Shown in pieces: positions 35,359-44,199 of a stretch of 64,000 bases of DNA. The stretch is taken from the NCBI GenBank assembly GCA_900472485.1, contig UCII01000001.1, positions 59,986 to 123,985 on the forward strand, read 5' to 3'. The notes under the pieces were generated by a model. The model did not search any database. It was not told where the DNA came from and saw nothing but the letters and a program-made list of their open reading frames with translations. The number at the start of each line of letters is the position of its first letter. Position 1 is the first letter of the stretch. This DNA comes from Hyphomicrobiales bacterium (GTDB lineage: Bacteria > Pseudomonadota > Alphaproteobacteria > Rhizobiales > Rhizobiaceae). Position numbers and translations under genes: made by a program.

Positions 35359-36512
35359 CGACTTTGCCACTCGACGGAATCCGCGTGATCGACTTCACAC
35401 AGGTTATGCTCGGGCCCTCCTGCACGCAGGTCCTGGCCGACTACGGCGCCGAAGTCATCAAGATCGAAAAGGTCAAGATCGGCGATCTCTCGCGCTGGTC
35501 GCTCGGCTCCGATCCGGACGGGCTCAACAATCCGGTCTTCTGCTCCTTGAACCGCAACAAGAAGAGCCTGGCGCTCGATCTGAAGGATGCCGGCGCCCGC
35601 AAGACCGTCCAAGCGCTGCTTGAGACAGCCGACGTCGTGGTCAACAACTTCCGGCCTGGCGTGATGGAACGCATGGGCTTCGGCTATGAAGACCTGAAGA
35701 GGATCAATCCGCGTCTGATCTATGCCGTCGGCACCGGCTTCGGGCTGACCGGCCCCTACCAGCACAAGGGCGGCCAGGACGTGCTGGCGCAAGCCGTCTC
35801 CGGCGTCATGCGCCGCAAGTCCGACAACAGCCACCCCACCTCAATCTATGCCACACCGCTTGCCGATTACTCGGCCGGCATGCATCTCGTCCAAGGCATT
35901 CTCCTTGCGCTTCTGCAACGCGACAAGACCGGCGAAGGCCAACAGGTCGCCGTCAGCCTCTACAACTCCATGATCGCCATGCAGATGCAGGAAGGCACGA
36001 CGCATCTGATGCGCCAGAAGGATCTGAACTGGGGCGCCTTCCCGCTGACGGGTGTTTTCGAGACGACAGACAGCGCGATCGTCATGGTCGGCGCCTTCAA
36101 GCCGAACCCCTTGCGCGATATCTGCGAAGCGCTTGAGATCGAGGACCTCTCGCAATATCCGCACTACAAGGATTTCGACGCCCAAATGGCGCGGCGGCCG
36201 GAATTGCAGGCGATCTTCCGCGACAACTTCGCCAAAAACAGCACCGCGCATTGGATCGCGCGCCTGGAAGGCGTCGACATTCTCTGCGCGCCGGTCCGTT
36301 CGCTCCCCGAGGCGCTGAAGGACGAGCAGACGATCATCAACAAGATGATCCTCGAGGCGGGCGAGACCGCCGCCGGTCCGATCCGGCTGATCGGCTCGCC
36401 GATCGACATGTCGGCTGCTCAGGTGACTGTTCGGATCGCGCCGCCGCAGCTCGGTCAGCACAATGACGAGATTCTCGCCTCGCTTTCCGAGGTGCAAGGA
36501 GACGCCGCATGA
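35355..36512 (+). CDS. Class III (CaiB/BaiF) CoA-transferase
   Basis: A 385-residue family III CoA-transferase. Features are the N-terminal LDGIRVIDFTQVMLGPSC, the CoA-binding VLADYGAEVIKIEK, the hinge LNRNKKSLALDLK, VVVNNFRPGVMERMG, and the catalytic aspartate in ATPLADYSAGMHLVQG. It should move CoA from a donor to the imported or oxidised acid. Start and stop overlap both neighbours (ATGA on each side), so FAD oxidoreductase, CoA-transferase and crotonase are translated as a unit. Confidence 0.92.
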   Translation: MTTLPLDGIRVIDFTQVMLGPSCTQVLADYGAEVIKIEKVKIGDLSRWSLGSDPDGLNNPVFCSLNRNKKSLALDLKDAGARKTVQALLETADVVVNNFRPGVMERMGFGYEDLKRINPRLIYAVGTGFGLTGPYQHKGGQDVLAQAVSGVMRRKSDNSHPTSIYATPLADYSAGMHLVQGILLALLQRDKTGEGQQVAVSLYNSMIAMQMQEGTTHLMRQKDLNWGAFPLTGVFETTDSAIVMVGAFKPNPLRDICEALEIEDLSQYPHYKDFDAQMARRPELQAIFRDNFAKNSTAHWIARLEGVDILCAPVRSLPEALKDEQTIINKMILEAGETAAGPIRLIGSPIDMSAAQVTVRIAPPQLGQHNDEILASLSEVQGDAA

Positions 36513-37285
36513 GCGTTACCTTTACCGTAGAAGACCGCGTCGCCCGCGTCACGCTGGATCGGCCTGACCGGATGAACGCGGTCGATGCCGAGACAGAAGC
36601 CGAACTTGAGGCGATCTGGACGGAGATCGAGAGGCGCGACGATATCAGTTGTGTCGTCCTGACCGGTTCCGGCGAAAAGGCTTTTTGCGCCGGCGCCGAC
36701 CTCAAAGGCGGCAGCGGCAGTTCCGGCGTCGATTATTGGACCGTCGGGCGGGAGAACGGCTTTGGCGGCCTCGCCTTCCGCCGCTCGCTCGACGTGCCCG
36801 TGATTGCCCGCGTCAACGGCTATGCGCTTGGCGGCGGCTTCGAGATGGTGCTTGGTTGCGATATCGTCATTGCGGTGGAAACGGCCCGCTTTGGTCTACC
36901 TGAAGCCCGCGTCGGCCGCATGCCGCTCGATGGCGGCATGGTGCTCCTGCAGCGCAAGATCCCGTTCAACCGCGCCATGGCCGTTATGCTGACGGGGCGG
37001 CAGTTCAGTGCGAATGAGATGGCAAGCTATGGCGTCGTCAACGAAGTCGTATCGGCCGCAGGGCTGGATGCGGCTGTCGATCGCTGGGTCTCGGACATCG
37101 TCGCCTGTGCGCCGCTATCGCTCCGGGCCATCAAGCAGACGGTCAATCGCACCGCCCATTTGAGCCCGGCCGAGGCTCAGGCATTGCGCACGCCGGCGCT
37201 CATCAAGGCGCTGAAAAGCGAGGATGCCCTGGAGGGTGTGGCGGCTTTCCGCGAGAAGCGGGCGCCCGTTTGGCGCGGCAGATAG
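36509..37285 (+). CDS. Crotonase-family (enoyl-CoA hydratase-like) protein
   Basis: A 258-residue crotonase. The oxyanion-hole segments FCAGADLKGGSG and GYALGGGFEMVLGCD are intact. The first catalytic glutamate of enoyl-CoA hydratases is present (GLPEARVG). By ungapped alignment to rat hydratase the second glutamate is replaced by alanine (RAMAVMLTG), and the GAGG loop reads MPLDGG. The reaction may thus not be a plain hydration; dehydratase, isomerase or hydrolase activity is possible. It follows the CoA-transferase with an ATGA overlap and is the last gene of the coupled run. Confidence 0.85.
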   Translation: MSVTFTVEDRVARVTLDRPDRMNAVDAETEAELEAIWTEIERRDDISCVVLTGSGEKAFCAGADLKGGSGSSGVDYWTVGRENGFGGLAFRRSLDVPVIARVNGYALGGGFEMVLGCDIVIAVETARFGLPEARVGRMPLDGGMVLLQRKIPFNRAMAVMLTGRQFSANEMASYGVVNEVVSAAGLDAAVDRWVSDIVACAPLSLRAIKQTVNRTAHLSPAEAQALRTPALIKALKSEDALEGVAAFREKRAPVWRGR

Positions 37286-37320
37286 GCATGCTATAGCTGC
37301 GAGATCGCCGAGGACTTTTC

Positions 37321-38244
37321 ATGCATGCCAGCATCCTGAAGTATTTCGCCGAGGTCGCACGCTCCGGATCGATCCGCAAGGCATCCGACGAGCTGCATGT
37401 GGCGACCTCCGCCGTCAGCCGCCAGATCAAGAAGCTCGAAGACGAGCTTGGAACACCGCTCTTCGAACGCTTTTCCGACGGGCTGCGGCTGACGTCCGCC
37501 GGCGAAATCGTGCTGCGCCACGCCAAGGAGACGTTGCAGGACTTCGAGGTCATGAAGTCCAATCTCGGCGATCTTCAGGGAAAGAATACGGGCCGCGTCC
37601 ATATCGCCGCCCTCGACAGCCTGCTCGTCACGTTTCTTCCCGATTTCATTAAGAGGTTTCATAGGCTGCATCCTGCGGTCGATTTTCGCGTCCGAGCGGG
37701 AGCCTACAACAATATTTTCCATTTCATGGCGGCTGGCGACATTGATATCGGCATCAGCTTTGACCTTGCGACCCCACATGACCTGAAGCTTGTGGGCTCG
37801 ATCCGCACAGCCTTCATGGCCATGGTCGCTTCATCGCATCCATTGGCGCGGGCGAAATCGGTGACGCTGCCAGAATGCGCCCAATATAAGCTGCTTCTGG
37901 CGCTCGACAGCGAAGTCGTCAGTTCAGCGATAGCAGTCGAACTTGCGGGGCTCAATCGCGTAGGGCGAACCTTGGTCGCATCCAACAATCCGATCCTCCT
38001 CAAACCACTCATCATGTCGGGTGACGGCATTGGTTTTTTTACCCCGGTTGGACTCTGGCCCGAAATCCAGACGGGCGAAATCGTTGCCATCCCGATTCGG
38101 GACTTCAAGCTCAGCACTGTCGATATCGCTGTTTTCGTGCCGCGCGATCGGCATCTAACCCATGCCAGCCAAGCAGTCATCGAGCTGCTTAATACCGAGC
38201 TGCGCAGGTTCGGCGAGGATTTGAGAGCCATCGTCAGCAGATGA
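37321..38244 (+). CDS. LysR-family transcriptional regulator
   Basis: A 307-residue LysR regulator. The helix-turn-helix covers residues 2-60 (SGSIRKASDELHVATSAVSR, ELGTPLFERFSDG). The effector domain follows from about residue 90 (VHIAALDSLLVTFLPDFIKR). It lies 35 bases after the crotonase gene and seven bases before the amidohydrolase, on the same strand. It probably regulates the 31-39 kb pathway, although the co-directional position is less usual than divergent placement. The inducer is unknown. Confidence 0.88.
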   Translation: MHASILKYFAEVARSGSIRKASDELHVATSAVSRQIKKLEDELGTPLFERFSDGLRLTSAGEIVLRHAKETLQDFEVMKSNLGDLQGKNTGRVHIAALDSLLVTFLPDFIKRFHRLHPAVDFRVRAGAYNNIFHFMAAGDIDIGISFDLATPHDLKLVGSIRTAFMAMVASSHPLARAKSVTLPECAQYKLLLALDSEVVSSAIAVELAGLNRVGRTLVASNNPILLKPLIMSGDGIGFFTPVGLWPEIQTGEIVAIPIRDFKLSTVDIAVFVPRDRHLTHASQAVIELLNTELRRFGEDLRAIVSR

Positions 38245-38251
38245 GAAAAGC

Positions 38252-39649
38252 ATGAAAAAGATCCGCCTGCTCAAATGTCCTGGCTATGGCCCGGCCACGT
38301 GCTTCGACCGACTGACAGACCTGCCGTTGCAGTTCGATGCTACGACTGCGCAACCCGGCGATCTGATCATGCCATCACCTGTCAATGCCCACGATCATGG
38401 CTATGGCATCCGCACCCTTGATTTTGGAGCGGTCGACGACGCGCTTGAGGCGTGGATACCGGGCCTGAGGCTGCGGCCGCGAACGGATCCCTATCTCGAG
38501 GCGCTTGTCGCCTTCGGCCGGCTGGCCAAAACGGGCGTCGGCGCGACGATGCACTGCCATAACTCGCTCCATGTCGATCGTCTGGTTGACGAGGCAAGCG
38601 CCGTCATGCGGGCCGCAGGCGATATCGGCATTCGACTTGCGCTTTCCTGCCCGCTGCTCGACCATGATGCCTGGGCCTATGATGGCGGGCCACAACGGCT
38701 CAAATCCTTTCTGCCGGCAAGTGACTGGGAGGTGTTGGAGCCGACCATTCCGGCCTACGTTTCGATCTCCACCCAACTTGCAGCCGTCGAGGCGGTCGCT
38801 GCGGCCAACACCAGCCCCCTGGTCGATGTGCAATATGGGCCGATCGGGCCGCAATGGTGCTCCAATGCGCTACTGGAGGCCATCGCCGAGGCCTCGGAGC
38901 GCCATGATCGACGCATCCACATGCACCTGCTCGAAAGTCCGCGCCAGCGCCTATGGCTGGACCGCCGCTTTCCGGAGGGCGTCGTCAATTATCTCGACAA
39001 AATAGGCTTCCTGTCGCCGCGGCTCGCCATCGCCCATGGCGTCCAGCTGCGTCCCAACGAACTTGAAGTGCTTGCCGAGCGCGGCGTGCAGATCGTCAGC
39101 AATCCCACCGCCAATCTACGCCTCCGCTCGGGCATCGCTCCGATCGCATCCATGATCGGACTCGGCGGTCCCGCCTTCGCCATAGGCCTCGACGGTACCG
39201 GCCTGGATGACGATCAGGATCTCTGGCGGGAAATGCGTCTCCTTTATCTGCTGCATGGCGGACGTAGCCTGACACGACGGTTGACGGCCGAGAATGTATT
39301 CGACGCAGCAATCCGGGTTGGGAGGCAGGTCGTCAATGCCAAGGGTGCGGAGGACTATGCGATCATCGATTATAAAGCTCTAATCGCCGATGCGCTGTTC
39401 GATGATGTCGACGAGGCGGAGGTCCTGTTGACGCGCATGAGCGCGCGATATGCCAGCGGACTTGTCGTGGCTGGCCACGAGGTGATGCGCGAGGGCCAAC
39501 TGACAGGCGTCGACTTCGACGCTGCGCTTGCAGAACTCCTGGCGCAGGCAAGAGCCGATCTGCCGAGACTTGAGCGGCAACGGCCTCTCGTCAACGCATT
39601 GTCGGAAGCGACGCGCACCTATTATGCGAGCTGGCCCGGCATTTCCTGA
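38252..39649 (+). CDS. Amidohydrolase-superfamily protein (cytosine deaminase-like)
   Basis: A 465-residue member of the metal-dependent amidohydrolases. Likely metal ligands are NAHDHGYGIRTL (the HxH of strand 1), the histidine in HMHLLESP, the histidine in AIAHGVQLRPNE, and the aspartate in GLDGTGLDDDQDLW. This subgroup hydrolyses C-N bonds of ring compounds or releases ammonia (deaminases, chlorohydrolases, imidazolonepropionase-like). It lies seven bases after the LysR gene. Its position suggests that it opens or deaminates the substrate taken up by the operon importer, which would point to a nitrogen heterocycle. That substrate inference is mine. Confidence 0.8.
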   Translation: MKKIRLLKCPGYGPATCFDRLTDLPLQFDATTAQPGDLIMPSPVNAHDHGYGIRTLDFGAVDDALEAWIPGLRLRPRTDPYLEALVAFGRLAKTGVGATMHCHNSLHVDRLVDEASAVMRAAGDIGIRLALSCPLLDHDAWAYDGGPQRLKSFLPASDWEVLEPTIPAYVSISTQLAAVEAVAAANTSPLVDVQYGPIGPQWCSNALLEAIAEASERHDRRIHMHLLESPRQRLWLDRRFPEGVVNYLDKIGFLSPRLAIAHGVQLRPNELEVLAERGVQIVSNPTANLRLRSGIAPIASMIGLGGPAFAIGLDGTGLDDDQDLWREMRLLYLLHGGRSLTRRLTAENVFDAAIRVGRQVVNAKGAEDYAIIDYKALIADALFDDVDEAEVLLTRMSARYASGLVVAGHEVMREGQLTGVDFDAALAELLAQARADLPRLERQRPLVNALSEATRTYYASWPGIS

Positions 39650-39715
39650 TATCGCAAGAGGCAACGACCACTGCACAAAGGGCAGCGGCGAGACCCAATC
39701 GAGACATGCCTTGCA

Positions 39716-40057
39716 TCACAAGCGATTTTCGGGCGCTCCATCATAAGCCGTCACGAAGGGATGATCGAGGCTGGTCGTGCGGCTCTTGTCCCAGCCGCCG
39801 GGGGCGCCCCAGCCGGTCACACCGTCAGCGAAGAAATCGCGGTTGACGTCGCGCAGGAATAGCCGCTCCGCCGGCATTTCCTCGTCCCACAGGATGGCAT
39901 CGACAGGACAGACGGAAAGACAGAGGCCGCAATTGATGCACTCGTCCGGGTGAATGTAGAACATCCGCCCGCCCTCGTAGATGCAATCGACGGGACAGGC
40001 GACGGTGCAGGCGCCATCCTTAGTATCGATGCAGGGTTCGGTGATTACGTAAGCCAT
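39716..40057 (-). CDS. Ferredoxin (7Fe/8Fe type)
   Basis: A 113-residue ferredoxin with two cluster motifs. The first set of cysteines is spread over EPCIDTKDGACTVACPVDCIY. The second is the classical CINCGLCLSVCPVDAI. The C-terminal 45 residues after the clusters, ending APENRL, are a family extension. The ATG at 40057 (MAYVITEPC) is the FdxA-like start; the longer frame to 40243 is unsupported. It could donate electrons to or take them from the adjacent molybdenum hydroxylase or the FAD oxidoreductase. It has its own hairpin-flanked upstream region and may be a separate unit. Confidence 0.88.
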   Translation of the reverse strand: MAYVITEPCIDTKDGACTVACPVDCIYEGGRMFYIHPDECINCGLCLSVCPVDAILWDEEMPAERLFLRDVNRDFFADGVTGWGAPGGWDKSRTTSLDHPFVTAYDGAPENRL

Positions 40058-40070
40058 GACGTCGCCTCGC

Positions 40071-40088
40071 AGCGCTCTCAAGAGCGCT
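40071..40088. promoter_or_regulatory. Inverted repeat just upstream of the ferredoxin start
   Basis: AGCGCTCT and AGAGCGCT with a two-base centre form a nearly continuous 18-base palindrome that ends 14 bases before the ferredoxin ATG. It could be a repressor operator or an mRNA hairpin that covers the leader. Confidence 0.4.
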
Positions 40089-40228
40089 TTCGATGAACTA
40101 TGGCAAAAGGGAGCGTTCTGAAGAAGCGCCGATTTTCGGCCTTTTGATTGCCAAACCGGCAACGCTCCGGTGAGAGGAAATCTGTTGAAAGACACCCACG
40201 CACCGGAGTTGAGATAGGCTTGAGGCAT

Positions 40229-40261
40229 TTGAGCCGCATTCATTTACATAATGCGGCTCAA
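40229..40261 (-). terminator. Hairpin after the molybdenum hydroxylase operon
   Basis: A 12-base perfect stem, TTGAGCCGCATT and AATGCGGCTCAA, with a nine-base loop begins 13 bases beyond the stop of the large subunit. No long T-run follows, so efficiency is uncertain. The strength and position support a transcript end between this operon and the ferredoxin gene. Confidence 0.6.
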
Positions 40262-40273
40262 TCCGAACTGCCG

Positions 40274-42562
40274 TTAGAGCAACTTTTCCAGCGTTATCGG
40301 CAGATCGCGGACACGCTTGCCGGTGGCATGGAACACGGCGTTGGCGATGGCAGGCGCGACGCCGACGATACCGACTTCCCCGACGCCCTTGCCGCCGAGC
40401 GCCGAGGCATTATGGTCCGGCACGCCGACGGAGATCACCTGGATATCCGGAATGTCGGAGTTCGTCGGAACGAGATAGTCGCCGACATTGTTGTTGACGG
40501 TGCGTCCGTTACGCTGATCGACTAGCCCCTCTTCCAGAAGTGCCTGGCCGATGCCCATGATGATGCCGCCGCGCCACTGGCTTTCGACCAGCCGCGGATT
40601 GTAAAGGCGGCCGCAATCGAAGGCGGAGACCATGCGGGAGACGCGCACCGTACCGAAATCCTCGTCGACCTGCACTTCGGCGAAATGGGCGCACCAGCTG
40701 TGCATGGAATAATCACCCATCGTCGGCCCCTGAACCCTAGCCATGGTTGTCCATGCCTGGAGCTGTTCCTGGGCGTTCGCACCGTCAGGCAGGGTATTGC
40801 GCCGGACCTCGATCTCCTCACGCTTCAGCGCCGACATCAGTTCCGCCAGCGTCAGCGATGGCGTCTCGCCGCGCGGTGCCACGATGCGCCCCTCGGCGAA
40901 GTTCAGCGTGTTCGCGCCCGTCTCGCGGAAGGGCGAGTTTGCTTCGCTGAGGGCAAGGCCGATGAGTTCGTCGCGCGCTGCGACCGCTGCCTTGTGGACG
41001 GCACCCATGATCGATCCGGCCAGCATCGAGCCGCCAGCGATCGCCGATCCCGGCAGGCGTGAATCACCGAGATGGACGTCCACCTGATCCACGGGGATGC
41101 CGAAGACCTCAGCGGCGCTCTGGGCAAGGATGGTATAGGTCCCCTGCCCCATATCGATGGCGCCGCTGATAACCTCGACCCGGCCGTTCCCCAGAATGCG
41201 GATCATCGCCTCGCTCGGCGCCCGGATGACCGGGAAGGTGCCGCAGCCGATACCCCAGCCGATCAGCGTCTTGCCGTCGCGCATCGAGCGCGGCGCGTGG
41301 CTGCGCCGCGACCAACCGAAGGCTTCAGCACCTTCCGTCAGCGCCTCGCGCAGCCGACGCGTCGACCATGGCTTGCCGGATTGATAGTCGTGATCGGCAT
41401 AGTTCTTCAGCCTGAGCTCGAGCGGATCCATGCCGAGCTTGTAGGCCAGTTCCTCGATCGCGCATTCGATACCGTAGGCGCTCGGATTTTTGCCCGGTCC
41501 CCGCAAGGCGCCGGGCGTCACGCTATTGACCGGTACCACGCGATGCTGCGAGGAGAAATTCTCGACCTTGTAGAGGATCGACGTTGCCGCGCCCGTCTGC
41601 TCCGGCCAGTCGGCATCGACCGAGGTTTCGCTGGCGCCACGATGGACGATGGCCTGCAGGATACCGTCCTCCGTCGCGCCAAGCGCGATCTTCTGTCTGG
41701 TCGCGGCGCGGCCGCCGTAGCTCGTGAAATTCTGCGGGCGGGTGACCGCGAGTTTGACCGGCCGGCCTAGCTTTCTTGCAGCCGCAACGGCGACCGCGCC
41801 ATAGGCAAGCGGCACCCCCTTCGATCCGAAGCCGCCGCCGATGAAAGGCGAGATGATTCGGACATTCTCATAGGGCATGTCGAACCATTCCGAATACATG
41901 CGCGCCATGCCATGCGACCACTGGCTCGGTTCCCAGATGGTCAGCTGGTCGCCATCCCATTTCGCCGTCAGACCGTGCGGCTCCATCGCGACGTGATATT
42001 CGCGCGGCGTCGAATATTCCGCTTCGATCCTAACCGGGGATGCGGCAAGGACAGCCTCGGCATCGCCCCAGGCAACCGAAAGCGGTTCCATGAGCTTGCT
42101 CTCGCCGGCATTCGGATCGTTGAGATGGGCAACGTGCTTGCTCTCTTCATAGCTGATGCGCACCAGCCTGGCGGCCTCCGTCGCCAATTCGCGGCTTTCG
42201 GCAACGACGGCGGCAATCGACTGCCCATTAAACTGCACCTCGCGCGGCAGGGGATAATAGGGGCCGTCGGCGGGCTTGTTGCCGCCCCAATCACCGGCAA
42301 GCTTGAGACCGAGATCGTCCTCTGGTGTCAGCACTAGCAGCACGCCCGGCACCGCAAGTGCTGCCGAAGCATCGACCTCGATGACGCGGCCAGCCGGAAT
42401 CGTACTCTGGACGAGGACAGCGTAGACCAGGTTTTCGACCGGGTATTCCAGCGCGTAGGTCGCCGCACCCGTCACCTTCATATTGCCTTCGAAGCGCGAT
42501 TGACGACCGCCGACCGTACCGTCGGAAGCGTCGCCATGTTTGCGGGGTTCCATCATGGTCAT
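40274..42562 (-). CDS. PaoC/XdhA-type molybdopterin-binding aldehyde oxidoreductase subunit
   Basis: Large catalytic subunit (762 residues) of a three-part xanthine-oxidase-family enzyme. The first domain begins GNMKVTGAATYALEYP (aldehyde oxidase a/b hammerhead). Molybdopterin-binding parts include ISPFIGGGFGSKG and RGPGKNPSAYGIECAIEELA. The C-terminal catalytic glutamate lies in GKGVGEVGIVGVAPAIANAV. The gene order iron-sulfur, FAD, molybdenum and the subunit sizes match PaoABC-type aldehyde oxidoreductases. No export signal is present. Start and upstream stop overlap by four bases. The substrate, probably an aromatic aldehyde or heterocycle, is not determined. Confidence 0.9.
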   Translation of the reverse strand: MTMMEPRKHGDASDGTVGGRQSRFEGNMKVTGAATYALEYPVENLVYAVLVQSTIPAGRVIEVDASAALAVPGVLLVLTPEDDLGLKLAGDWGGNKPADGPYYPLPREVQFNGQSIAAVVAESRELATEAARLVRISYEESKHVAHLNDPNAGESKLMEPLSVAWGDAEAVLAASPVRIEAEYSTPREYHVAMEPHGLTAKWDGDQLTIWEPSQWSHGMARMYSEWFDMPYENVRIISPFIGGGFGSKGVPLAYGAVAVAAARKLGRPVKLAVTRPQNFTSYGGRAATRQKIALGATEDGILQAIVHRGASETSVDADWPEQTGAATSILYKVENFSSQHRVVPVNSVTPGALRGPGKNPSAYGIECAIEELAYKLGMDPLELRLKNYADHDYQSGKPWSTRRLREALTEGAEAFGWSRRSHAPRSMRDGKTLIGWGIGCGTFPVIRAPSEAMIRILGNGRVEVISGAIDMGQGTYTILAQSAAEVFGIPVDQVDVHLGDSRLPGSAIAGGSMLAGSIMGAVHKAAVAARDELIGLALSEANSPFRETGANTLNFAEGRIVAPRGETPSLTLAELMSALKREEIEVRRNTLPDGANAQEQLQAWTTMARVQGPTMGDYSMHSWCAHFAEVQVDEDFGTVRVSRMVSAFDCGRLYNPRLVESQWRGGIIMGIGQALLEEGLVDQRNGRTVNNNVGDYLVPTNSDIPDIQVISVGVPDHNASALGGKGVGEVGIVGVAPAIANAVFHATGKRVRDLPITLEKLL

Positions 42563-43545
42563 GCGAGACCTCCCATCTTCAAAATGGCACGGGCGATGAC
42601 GCGCGGCGCGAGTTCGATCTTGTAATGGTTGCCGCCATGATCGACGGCACCCTCCATGGCGAGCCTGCCGGCCTTTTCCACAGCCTCCGGAATGAGAGCC
42701 TTGCCGATCAGCGCCTGCTCGACGACACGCGCCCGCCAGGGCTTGGTGGCGACCCCGCCGATTGCCACGCGAATATCGCGGACCGTCCTGCCGTCGGCTT
42801 CGAGCTCCAGACCGACTGCGGCACTCGCGGCAGCAAATTCATAGGACTGCCGATCACGGACCTTGATGTAGGTGGAGTTCCGGGCAGCGGCGAAGGCAGG
42901 AATGGTGATGGCGGTGATGATCTCGCCGCGCTGCAGGACGGTTTCCTTGTCCGGTGTGCTGCCGGGTACGAGGAAGAAATCATCGGCGGCAACCTTGCGG
43001 CCATCCGTCTCGACCACGGCGTCAAATGCGACCAGAGCAACCGCCAGATCACCGGGATAGGAGGCGATACAGGCCTCGCTGGTCCCGAACACGGCGTGAT
43101 TGCGCGTGACGCCGCCGATCGCCGAACAGCCGGAACCGGGATTGCGCTTGTTGCAAGCGGGAAAGGCGCCGGGATCGCGGAAATAAGAACAGCGCGTGCG
43201 CTGCAGGAGGTTGCCGCCGACTGTCGCCATGTTGCGAAGCTGGGCAGAGGCGGCCAGAGATAAGGATTCGGAAACAGCCGGGAAGGCCGCACGGATATCC
43301 TTGTGATCGGCGACTTCGCTCATCCTGGCAAGCGCTCCGATCGTTGCACCATCGGCGGTAACGGTGATGCCGCTCATGCCGGAGAGATGAGTAATGTCTA
43401 TGACGGTATCGGGCTGGCCGACACCACATTTGGCGAGATCGAGCAGCGTCGTTCCGCCGGCAAGCAGCATGGCGCCGGCCTGTTGCGCCGCCTGGGCAGC
43501 CTCCGCCGTCGATGCGGCGCGCAGATAGGAGAAATTGCGCATCAT
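42559..43545 (-). CDS. PaoB-type FAD-binding subunit with extra iron-sulfur motif
   Basis: A 328-residue FAD subunit (CO_deh_flav family). FAD contacts are in AGGTTLLDLAKCGV (near residue 30) and VGGNLLQRTRCSYFRDP. The cysteines in RCSYFRDP, PACNKRN and GSGCSAIGG match the extra [4Fe-4S] cluster insert of E. coli PaoB/YagS, so a fourth cluster is likely. The gene overlaps both neighbours by ATGA. The C-terminal CO_deh_flav_C domain covers about residues 215-328. Confidence 0.92.
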   Translation of the reverse strand: MMRNFSYLRAASTAEAAQAAQQAGAMLLAGGTTLLDLAKCGVGQPDTVIDITHLSGMSGITVTADGATIGALARMSEVADHKDIRAAFPAVSESLSLAASAQLRNMATVGGNLLQRTRCSYFRDPGAFPACNKRNPGSGCSAIGGVTRNHAVFGTSEACIASYPGDLAVALVAFDAVVETDGRKVAADDFFLVPGSTPDKETVLQRGEIITAITIPAFAAARNSTYIKVRDRQSYEFAAASAAVGLELEADGRTVRDIRVAIGGVATKPWRARVVEQALIGKALIPEAVEKAGRLAMEGAVDHGGNHYKIELAPRVIARAILKMGGLA

Positions 43546-44015
43546 GCCACCTCCGCCGCCTGGCGCACCGCCGCAACGATGCTGTTATAGGCCCCGCACC
43601 GACAGAGATTGCCGGACATATATTCGCGGATTTCCGAATCCGAACCGACATGCTCTTCACGAATGCAGGCAACCGCCGACATGATCTGGCCCGGCGTGCA
43701 ATAACCGCACTGGAAGGCATCATGCTCGATGAACGCTGCCTGCACCGGATGCAGATCACCGGCCTCGCCGGTCAGCCCCTCGATCGTCGTGATCTCGCGG
43801 CCTTCGGCCTGCACGGCGAGCGTCAGGCAGGATAGCACGCGCTTACCGTCGACATGGCAGGTGCAGGCGCCGCACTGTCCCTGATCGCAGCCTTTCTTGG
43901 TGCCGGTAAGGGAAAGATGCTCACGCAGTGCGTCGAGCAGCGTCAAACGCGGCTCGACATCGAGCTCGTGGCGCTGCCCGTTGATGTCAAGCGCGATATG
44001 GATGGTTCGTGTCAT
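43542..44015 (-). CDS. PaoA-type 2Fe-2S subunit
   Basis: A 157-residue iron-sulfur subunit with a plant-ferredoxin-type motif GCDQGQCGACTCHVDGKRVL and a second 2Fe-2S domain CGYCTPGQIMSAV plus NLCRCGAYNSIV. Unlike E. coli PaoA it has no Tat signal (N-terminus MTRTIHIALDINGQR), so the complex should be cytoplasmic. An AGGAGC site precedes the ATG. It is the first gene of the three-gene operon, downstream of the palindrome at 44178. Confidence 0.94.
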   Translation of the reverse strand: MTRTIHIALDINGQRHELDVEPRLTLLDALREHLSLTGTKKGCDQGQCGACTCHVDGKRVLSCLTLAVQAEGREITTIEGLTGEAGDLHPVQAAFIEHDAFQCGYCTPGQIMSAVACIREEHVGSDSEIREYMSGNLCRCGAYNSIVAAVRQAAEVA

Positions 44016-44177
44016 GATAAGCTCCTGCCATCGTCACGAAGATGAGACCTACGAAATCTAGTAGAAACTTTTCGTCGGTCTACCGGTTGCTATGGGTTTC
44101 TTTCAGGAAGACGAGACCGGTGGAATTCTAACGTCATGGTCGGCTCATCTGAATTGGGAAGCGAAGGACACCACGAA

Positions 44178-44199
44178 TAAACGGAGGCGCCTCCGTTTA
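44178..44199. promoter_or_regulatory. Perfect 22-base palindrome, candidate operator
   Basis: The half-site TAAACGGAGGC is followed directly by its exact reverse complement GCCTCCGTTTA. The form (no spacer, ACGG/CCGT ends) resembles TetR-family operators. It lies 163 bases upstream of the PaoA-type gene start. No TetR gene is in the window, so the regulator would act from elsewhere. The core GAGGCGCCTC recurs at 46528 before the second molybdenum hydroxylase. Confidence 0.55.
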
